DNA from: VFZN01 sp963709325
GTDB taxonomy: Bacteria; Acidobacteriota; Vicinamibacteria; Vicinamibacterales; UBA2999
DNA: 64,000 nucleotides
Assembly: GCA_963709325.1 (NCBI GenBank)
Contig: CAVPVV010000003.1
Location: 930,001 to 994,000, forward strand
Direction: 5' to 3'
A model generated the notes under the pieces. It did no database searches. It saw only the letters and a program-made list of their open reading frames with translations, and was not told the DNA's origin. How positions within the stretch are numbered: position 1 is the first letter of the stretch; each line of letters opens with the position of its first letter. The position numbers and the translations under genes were made by a program. Shown one piece after another: positions 52,866 through 58,942 of this stretch.

Positions 52866-53936
52866 GTGAAACACACCCGCATCGTCGTCACGCGTTACGG
52901 CGGTCCCGATGTGCTGCAGGTGCTCGAAGAGGAGGCTCGGGAGCCGAGGCAGGGAGAAGTGCGCGTGCGGGTCATGGCCGCGGGCGTGTCCCTGCCCGAC
53001 GTGCTCGCGCGCGGGGGCGTCCATCCGGAGACGCCGCGGCCGCCCTACACGCCTGGCTGGGATCTCGTCGGCGTGGTCGATCGCCTCGGCGATGGCGTCA
53101 CCAGCGTCGAACCTGGCGTCACGGTGGCGGCGATGCCGATCAGCGGCGCATACGCCGATTTCGTATGCCTGCCGCAACACGAATTGATCCCGGTCCCCTC
53201 CGGATTGGATCCCGCCGAGGCGGTCAGCCTGGTGCTGAACTACATCACCGCCTACCAGATGCTGCATCGTTCGGCTGGCGTCGAGGCGGGCCAGCGGGCC
53301 TTGATCCATGGCGCGGCAGGCGGCGTCGGCACGGCACTCCTGCAGCTCGGCCGCCTCGCGGAACTGAAGACGTATGGGACCTGCTCATCGCGCGGGGCGG
53401 CAGAGGTCTCCGCGCTCGGCGGCGTCCCCATCGACTACCAGCGCCAGGACTTCGTAAAGGAAGTGCTCCGCCTCACCGGCGACGGGGTTGACGCGGTGTT
53501 CGACCCGATTGGCGGCCGTCACCTCTGGGAGTCGCGCAAGGCGCTCCGGAGAGGTGGAAGAGTGGTGGGCTATGGCCTCGCGACCTCGTTGCGCGGGAAA
53601 GGCCTGACTTCGAGTCGTCCGGGCCGTCGCCAGCGCTTTCGCGGCGCCGCGGCCTTCGGGCTGTACATCGCAGGCGGCTGGCTCCTGCCAGGGCACAAAC
53701 GCGTGATCCCTTACAGCATCCAGACACTCAAGCGCCTCAAACCAGCGCAGTTTCGCGAGGACCTGATCACGCTGTTCGACCTCCTGCGACAGCAGAAGAT
53801 CAAACCGCTGATCGCACAGCGGTTTCCACTTTCCGAAGCGCGGCGGGCGCAGGAGATGCTCGAGACGGGTGGGGTGGTGGGCAAGATCGTGCTTCTGACA
53901 GGAGACAGGAGACAGGAGGTAGGAGGTAGGAGGTAG
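52866..53936 (+). CDS. zinc-less quinone-oxidoreductase-like dehydrogenase with repeat-derived tail
   Basis: A 356-residue MDR protein. VTRYGGPDVLQVLEEEAREP starts the family, VAAMPISGAYADFVCLPQHE the middle, and the cofactor motif is IHGAAGGVGTALLQLGRLAE. There are no zinc ligands. It is likely an NADPH-dependent quinone or enone reductase. The C-terminal GDRRQEVGGRR is encoded by ACAGGAG/GTAGGAG heptamers. GGGAGG precedes the GTG. It follows nosY after 22 bp and may be read from the nos operon, although its product has no known role there. Confidence 0.85.
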   Translation: MKHTRIVVTRYGGPDVLQVLEEEAREPRQGEVRVRVMAAGVSLPDVLARGGVHPETPRPPYTPGWDLVGVVDRLGDGVTSVEPGVTVAAMPISGAYADFVCLPQHELIPVPSGLDPAEAVSLVLNYITAYQMLHRSAGVEAGQRALIHGAAGGVGTALLQLGRLAELKTYGTCSSRGAAEVSALGGVPIDYQRQDFVKEVLRLTGDGVDAVFDPIGGRHLWESRKALRRGGRVVGYGLATSLRGKGLTSSRPGRRQRFRGAAAFGLYIAGGWLLPGHKRVIPYSIQTLKRLKPAQFREDLITLFDLLRQQKIKPLIAQRFPLSEARRAQEMLETGGVVGKIVLLTGDRRQEVGGRR

Positions 53937-54025
53937 GAGGCAGGATTTAGGAATTGGTAATCAGGAATGAGAACGAGCAAAAGGGCTGCTTGTTGCCCTT
54001 CCTGCCTCCTGCCTCCTGTTTCCTA
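53893..54025. terminator. heptamer-repeat hairpin between the MDR and Crp/Fnr genes
   Basis: The left arm is about six units of ACAGGAG/GTAGGAG overlapping the last codons of the dehydrogenase gene. The right arm is the reverse complement (CTCCTGC units) and ends at the stop codon of the minus-strand regulator. About 45 bp separate them. Likely a two-way terminator isolating the nos operon from its regulator. Confidence 0.75.
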
Positions 54026-54715
54026 TGTTTGCGCGACGTCCTCGAGCAACGCCTGATCGAGGATGACGAACCCGTCTTTCTCCGTGTGCAGCACGTCTTC
54101 CTTCTGCCATCGGCTCATGATCCGGATCGCTGTCTCGATGGTCGTGCCGGTCAGGTCGGCCAGCTCCTGGCGCGACAGCGACATTGGCACGAACACGCCG
54201 CCGCGATCGCGGCGGCCGATCTGGCCGGCCAGCTTGAGAAACAACCGCGCGAAGCGCGCTTCGACGCGGGCGCCGGTGAGCTCCGCGAGGCGGCGGGTCA
54301 GCTCGGCGAGCCGGATGGTCAATCCCGAGAGCAGGCCGCGGACCAGCGCGGGATGCTGCTCGAGCAGCGCGAAGAAGTCCCGGCGAGGGATGCGCAGGCA
54401 CGTGCTGTGGTCGAGCGCGGTCGCAGAGGCGGGATAGGCGAGGTCCTCGTACACCGCGACGGCGCCGAGCGGATCGCCCGGTCCAAAGATCTCGAGGATG
54501 AACTCCTTGCCAGCCGGCGTCGACTTGAAGACCTTGATTCGGCCCTCGACGATGGCGAGGAACGCGTCGGCGGGGTCGCCTTCGGCAAAGACGTGGTCGC
54601 CGCGCTCGAAGGTCACCAGCCGCGACACTTCCGCGATGCGGGCTCGATCGGAGACCGACAGCCGCCGGAAGATGGTCATGCGGCGGAGCACGTCGTCGGC
54701 GAGGTGAACCGACAC
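54023..54715 (-). CDS. Crp/Fnr-family regulator (Dnr/NnrR-like)
   Basis: A 230-residue regulator. The cyclic-nucleotide-like sensor domain covers about residues 10-120 (RLSVSDRARIAEVSRLVTFE, FAEGDPADAFLAIVEGRIKVF). The N-terminal Cys cluster of oxygen-sensing Fnr is missing, so a heme/NO sensor of Dnr type or a ligand-free Crp type is likelier. The HTH reads LSRQELADLTGTTIETAIRIMSRW; Glu and Arg in E-T-A-I-R match the residues that contact TGA in half-sites. Boxes TATGACG-N2-CGTCATA before nos and the hemerythrin gene fit it. GTG start six bases after TATGAT. Confidence 0.9.
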   Translation of the reverse strand: MSVHLADDVLRRMTIFRRLSVSDRARIAEVSRLVTFERGDHVFAEGDPADAFLAIVEGRIKVFKSTPAGKEFILEIFGPGDPLGAVAVYEDLAYPASATALDHSTCLRIPRRDFFALLEQHPALVRGLLSGLTIRLAELTRRLAELTGARVEARFARLFLKLAGQIGRRDRGGVFVPMSLSRQELADLTGTTIETAIRIMSRWQKEDVLHTEKDGFVILDQALLEDVAQT

Positions 54716-54727
54716 GGCGGCATCATA
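54716..54727 (-). promoter_or_regulatory. -10 element of leaderless Crp/Fnr transcript
   Basis: On the minus strand TATGAT (54727-54722), six bases, then GTG at 54715. This element decided the start; an upstream start would put the -10 inside the gene. Confidence 0.55.
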
Positions 54728-54747
54728 CCGGAGCGACGGCGGCACGA

Positions 54748-55290
54748 TCAGAGCCGACGGTCAAGTTCCAGGGCCTGCGGGAACAGGACGTCGTTTTCCT
54801 CCTGCAGGTGGGCCGACAGCTGCGCGCAGAACGTCCGCAGCTCCTCGAACAACCGCCCGACCGAACCGGAGGCTCCGGCCGGCGCCGCGAAGTTGCCGGT
54901 CAGGCGCGTCAATTCGTCGATGCCGTCGGAGAGGCGCGCGTGCTCGGATTCCATCAGCCGGATCGGGTGCAGGACGGTTGGAAACGCCAGCGGCGGCCGG
55001 CCCGCGCCCGAGCGCTCGGCCTCGGCCATGAGCGAGAGCGCCGGGAACAGGATGTTCTCTTCCTTGGCGAGGTGGCTGAGCAGCAGGTCTGCGACGACCG
55101 CGAACACGGCGGCCAGGTGCTGCGGCACCCCTCCGGGTTCACGCTCCGTCAGCGCGGCCAGCTGTCCCCGAATCCGCGGAACGGCGATGTGCGCGGAGGC
55201 GTGATGCCGGACGAGGATGTCGTCACAGAGCGCGTCGAGCGGCAGCGCGGAGGCCTGCGTCGAGGCCGGCTCGCGGTGTGGTTCGGCCAT
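54748..55290 (-). CDS. hemerythrin-like protein, RIC/ScdA/YtfE type
   Basis: A 180-residue di-iron four-helix protein. Ligands are visible in ILVRHHASAHIAV, LLSHLAKEENILFPAL, LMESEHARLSDGI and LSAHLQEENDVLFPQAL, with the repeated H-x3-E-E/N-x-LFP pattern of RIC proteins, which repair iron-sulfur or di-iron centres after nitric-oxide damage. The N-terminal ScdA domain is absent. It is probably under the same Fnr/Dnr-type box as the nos operon, and that regulation supports a nitrogen-oxide stress role. Confidence 0.85.
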   Translation of the reverse strand: MAEPHREPASTQASALPLDALCDDILVRHHASAHIAVPRIRGQLAALTEREPGGVPQHLAAVFAVVADLLLSHLAKEENILFPALSLMAEAERSGAGRPPLAFPTVLHPIRLMESEHARLSDGIDELTRLTGNFAAPAGASGSVGRLFEELRTFCAQLSAHLQEENDVLFPQALELDRRL

Positions 55291-55324
55291 GTTCCCCCCA
55301 GGCTGCGGGTGAGGCGATGGCTCG

Positions 55325-55367
55325 AGTCTACGAACCGGCGCGCGGTCGCGCTATGACGCGCGTCATA
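55325..55367 (-). promoter_or_regulatory. Fnr/Dnr-type box and -10 of the hemerythrin gene
   Basis: TATGACGCGCGTCATA at 55352-55367 is a perfect 16-bp palindrome, identical in both arms to the nos box. On the minus strand TAGACT (55330-55325) is the -10; the box is centred about 41 bases before the expected start of transcription at 55318. The gene starts at 55290 after a GGGGGGA ribosome binding site. Confidence 0.75.
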
Positions 55368-55373
55368 CGCGGG

Positions 55374-56352
55374 TTAGACCGCGGCTCGGGTCAGCACGAA
55401 TCGGCCCGGCTCGTCGATCCACTGCCGGCACTCGCGGAACCCGCAGTGCCACAGCAGCCGCCGCACTTCCTCGGGGCGGTACTTGTACGAGCTCTCGGTC
55501 CAGATCCGCTCGCCCTCGAGGAGCGTCAGATTCAGCGCCGCGCGCCCGATTTGGATTCGCTGACGGCCGATGCTCACCAGGTGCATCTCCACCCGCGACG
55601 CGTCGGGGTTCCACGCCGCAAGGTGGCGGAAGCGCCCGAGCTCGAAATCGGCGTCGAGCTCGCCGTTGATGCGCACGAGCAGGTTGCGGTTGAACGCCGC
55701 GGTGACCTGCAGCGGATCGTCGTAGGCCAGGAGCAGCTCGGCCTCCGGCTTCACCAGGTCGGTACCGAGCAGCAGCGCATCGCCAGGACCGAGCGCGCGC
55801 CGGATGCGGCGCAGGAACTGCTCGGCACCCACCGGATCGAAGTTGCCGATGTTCGATCCGAGGAACAGCACGAGCACGCGCTCCTTGCCGCGGCGGGCTT
55901 CCAGCAACTGGAGGCCGTCCTCGTAGGCGGCCTCCCGCGTCACCACCTGCACGCGTTCGAATCCTGCCAGCGCGCTGGCCGCCGTCCGCAACGCCGCCGG
56001 CGAGACATCGACGAGCTCGATCGACACCGGATGTCCATCGGGCAAGCCCAGGCTCACCAGCGTCGCCAGTTTCGTTCCATTGCCGGCGCCGAGCTCCACC
56101 AGCCGATTCGGGAGCTCGGCACCGCCGAGCAGATCGCGGGCGTGCTCGTGGAGCAGCCGCATCTCGGCGCGCGTGATCGGATACCACGGCAGCTCGCAGA
56201 TCGCGTCGAAGAGCGCCGAGCCGAGCGCGTCATACAAGTAGCGCGAGGGCAGCTGGCGCGGCTGCTGCGTCAGGTAGTAGCGGACATCGGCGGCAAACGT
56301 CGCGACCGCCTCGCGCGGATCGCGGCGCTCGCGGACGCGCCGGCGCGTTCAC
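55374..56352 (-). CDS. egtD: EgtD histidine N-alpha-trimethyltransferase, probable frameshift near the start
   Basis: EgtD makes hercynine from His and three SAM in ergothioneine synthesis. The family start is read in frame as FAADVRYYLTQQPRQLPSRY, then ALGSALFDAICELPWYPITR. SAM motif RLVELGAGNGTKLATLVSLG, LGSNIGNFDPVGAEQFLRRI and NLLVRINGELDADFELGRFR follow. No start codon is in frame after the last upstream stop. The GTG at 56352, overlapping the egtB stop (GTGA), is in another frame, so one base is probably wrong between 56320 and 56350. Product about 325 residues, normal length. Confidence 0.88.
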
Positions 56353-57716
56353 GGTCGGCCTCGGCCGGTGACGCACCGGAACGCGGCGTAGACGTAGGGA
56401 TAGCGCGACCGGAACCAATTGCGGAACGACGGCCGGATCAGCTCGGCGGCCGTGACCGGTGACGCGCCCTTCATCACCATGTGCTCCCCGTCGAAGAAGT
56501 CGGCTGAGTACTCGGGATACGAGGGCAATGGTGCGAACCCGTCGAAGGGGCCGAACGGCGTGGATGTCCACTCCCATCCGTTCCCGACGAGATCCGCAAC
56601 GCCCCAGGCGCTGTCGCCGTCCGGATGGGTGCCGGCTGGTTCGGGATCCCAGCTGGTGAAATCAAAGACGCCATGGCGCGCCGCCGGCGCGTCGCTGCCC
56701 CACGGATGCCGGCGCGTCTCCCCGACAGGCCCGCTGAAGGCCGCGCGATGATATTCGGCCTCGGTAGGGAGCCGGGCTCCGCGCCAGCGGGTGTAGGCAG
56801 CGGCCTCGGCCTGGCTCACGTATACCGGCCAGTGCTCGGGCAGCGGTACGCGATCGAACATGCCGCGCCACCACCACCCCGTTTCGTCGTGCTCCCAGAA
56901 GAGCGGATGGCGAATCTGTTCGTGGTCCAGCCAGTCCCAATCCTGCTGCGCCCACCACCGCGAATCCTGATACCCGCCCGAGTCGACGAACTCCATGAAG
57001 CGCGCGTTCGTGACGTCGTGCTTTTCGATCCGGAACGCTGGCACCGGAACAGTGAGCGGCGGCCGTTCGTTGTCCCACGTGAACGGCTCGCAGGTTGTGT
57101 CCGACCCGAGTGCCGCGATGCCCGCGGGGATCTCGATCCATTCCTGGGTCGGTGCCGGCCCTTCCACGCGCGGGCGATAGCCGTCAGGATGCACCTTCGC
57201 TTCGTACGGGAGCCGATGCCACATGTAGAGCAGCGTCTCCTGGTGCATCGCCTCGTGCTCGAGGATGCAGTAGGCGGCTTCCGCGCGATCGAGCAGTGGG
57301 TGGCCAGGCTGCTCGATGTCACCGTGAGCCAGCGCTTCGAGCACCTGGCGATCGGCTTCGGCGGCGAACTGACGCACCACCGATCGCTCGGGCCAGCCGG
57401 AAGCAGCGTCCCCGCGATCGTTTCCAGCCTGCGATTCGTGCGGATCTATGCCGCGGGCAAATAAGTGCTCGAGACGCGCGTCGATACTCGGCCGGCCGAG
57501 CCCGCGCTTGACCAGCGTGTTGAAGCTGAAGGCTGGAAGGTGCCCCTCGTAGAACACGATCGGATGCCGCAACGCGATCGGGCGCGTGTAGTAGGCGTCG
57601 CGAGACACGAGGTCGAAGAGCGCCCTCGAGCGAGCGCGATTGCGCAGGTACCACGACGTGAGCCGGGCACGGTCGAGGCGGGAAACCAGAACAGTCGAGG
57701 CAGAGGCGTCGGGCAT
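56349..57716 (-). CDS. egtB: EgtB hercynine oxygenase (sulfoxide synthase)
   Basis: A 455-residue non-heme iron enzyme that couples hercynine to a thiol donor with O2. The N-terminal DinB-like part has the iron motif EHEAMHQETLLYMWHRLPYE (H-x3-H-x-E). The C-terminal sulfatase-modifying/FGE domain has IPAGIAALGSD, FRIEKHDVTNARFMEFVDSG, RLPTEAEYHRAAF, DLVGNGWEWTSTPFGPFDGF and FRCVTGRGRP. With egtD, 4 bp overlapping, this makes a two-gene ergothioneine set; egtA, egtC and egtE are not nearby. Confidence 0.92.
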   Translation of the reverse strand: MPDASASTVLVSRLDRARLTSWYLRNRARSRALFDLVSRDAYYTRPIALRHPIVFYEGHLPAFSFNTLVKRGLGRPSIDARLEHLFARGIDPHESQAGNDRGDAASGWPERSVVRQFAAEADRQVLEALAHGDIEQPGHPLLDRAEAAYCILEHEAMHQETLLYMWHRLPYEAKVHPDGYRPRVEGPAPTQEWIEIPAGIAALGSDTTCEPFTWDNERPPLTVPVPAFRIEKHDVTNARFMEFVDSGGYQDSRWWAQQDWDWLDHEQIRHPLFWEHDETGWWWRGMFDRVPLPEHWPVYVSQAEAAAYTRWRGARLPTEAEYHRAAFSGPVGETRRHPWGSDAPAARHGVFDFTSWDPEPAGTHPDGDSAWGVADLVGNGWEWTSTPFGPFDGFAPLPSYPEYSADFFDGEHMVMKGASPVTAAELIRPSFRNWFRSRYPYVYAAFRCVTGRGRP

Positions 57717-57765
57717 TCTCGCGACAGTTTCAACAATGGTGCCATCGGCAGCCCTAGACTGAAGC

Positions 57766-58686
57766 TCAGCGGCTGCCAGCGGCCTTTCCGAGTTGGTCCA
57801 CCGCTGCGCGAACGCCGCGTGCCAGCTTATCCGCGGGACCGGTGCCGTAGTAGTGGAGGAAGATCACCGCCGGCGTCACACCGGTCATGTGATGGTGAAT
57901 CGCGACGACCTCGATGCCGTTGGCCCGCAGGGCTTTCAGAACCGGGGTGACCTCGGCGTCCAGCATTGCCACATCTCCGGCCACCATCGCATCCGCGTCG
58001 CTGCCGGTAAATGCAGCCCAGGTGTTGAGCCCCATCCGCGCGTTGATGACGGCGCCGTGCTCGCGCACCTGAAGATCCGGCCGACCGATCGTGATCTTGT
58101 AGACGGCGCCGGTTCGCTCGCCCGGCGCGCCGATCGCCCGCGACAATGCTGCATCGTCCAGCCCGGCCGGCGGTGCGGCGGGTTTTGCGCCTCCCGCGGC
58201 GCCAGCAGTCGAGGCAGCCGCCTTGTCGAGGAGCGCGATCGCCGGCTTCACGCGGGTCGCGAGATCGGCCGCACTCCCCATGCCGTGGACGTGCATGTAG
58301 TACATGCGCGGCTGATCCCAGAAGAAGTGGTTGTGCAACGCCGTCACGTCCAGTCCGTTGTCGACGAGCGCCGACATCACCGGGTTCACTTCGTCTTCGC
58401 GGAGGACGAGGTCGCCCATCATCACGTCATGACCGCCCTCGCCCTTGGTGAGGGCTACCCACCCGCCAAAACCGAATGGCGTGGGCGCCTCTCTCCCCTT
58501 GATCGTGACGTGCACGTCGTTGCGGGGAATGTTGACCTTGAGGACGCCGTCCTTGAAATCGCCAGTCTTGCCGAGGGCCGTGAGCACCGCCTGGTAATCG
58601 GCCGGCATCTCCTGCGCCGCCGACGGCATGGCAACACCAAGCAAGAACACCGTCAAGAGACCTAGGGTTAGTGTCAGGCGTGTCAC
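57766..58686 (-). CDS. DUF1259 family secreted protein (LpqO/LppY-like)
   Basis: A 306-residue exported protein with two DUF1259-like halves. First half: VLKVNIPRNDVHVTIKGREA, then LVDNGLDVTALHNHFFWDQP and MYYMHVHGMGSAADLA. Second half: HGAVINARMGLNTWAAFTGS and LRANGIEVVAIHHHMTG. The HNH/HHH and HVHG clusters suggest metal binding. An Ala/Pro-rich linker joins the halves. The function is unknown; homologues in mycobacteria are lipoproteins. GGAGG precedes the GTG start. It lies 49 bp from egtB on the same strand. Confidence 0.85.
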   Translation of the reverse strand: MTRLTLTLGLLTVFLLGVAMPSAAQEMPADYQAVLTALGKTGDFKDGVLKVNIPRNDVHVTIKGREAPTPFGFGGWVALTKGEGGHDVMMGDLVLREDEVNPVMSALVDNGLDVTALHNHFFWDQPRMYYMHVHGMGSAADLATRVKPAIALLDKAAASTAGAAGGAKPAAPPAGLDDAALSRAIGAPGERTGAVYKITIGRPDLQVREHGAVINARMGLNTWAAFTGSDADAMVAGDVAMLDAEVTPVLKALRANGIEVVAIHHHMTGVTPAVIFLHYYGTGPADKLARGVRAAVDQLGKAAGSR

Positions 58687-58942
58687 AACGGTCCTCCATC
58701 AGAGAGCGTGCAATGCGGGTACCTGGGCGGCCCAGGATCGGACGTACGCCGGCTACTCACTATGAGAAGGCTTTTGCCGACGCTCGCCGAGATTGTCGCG
58801 GCCGAGCTGCACAGGACCGTCGTCGATACCACGCAGTAAACCCATCCGTGCTATCGCTCGAGCTACCCGTTCGTCACGCGACCGGCTCGCCACCTCGAGG
58901 TGCACTCCTTCGACCAATCCCGCGCTGCGCGAGCCGGCGCGC

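Noticed and set aside
54023..54715. Oxygen-sensing Fnr
   Set aside because: The N-terminal Cys cluster needed for the [4Fe-4S] centre is missing.
58687..58942. Possible gene between DUF1259 and the permease
   Set aside because: No frame looks protein-like; the 88-codon minus-strand frame extends into the permease C-terminus and is a shadow.
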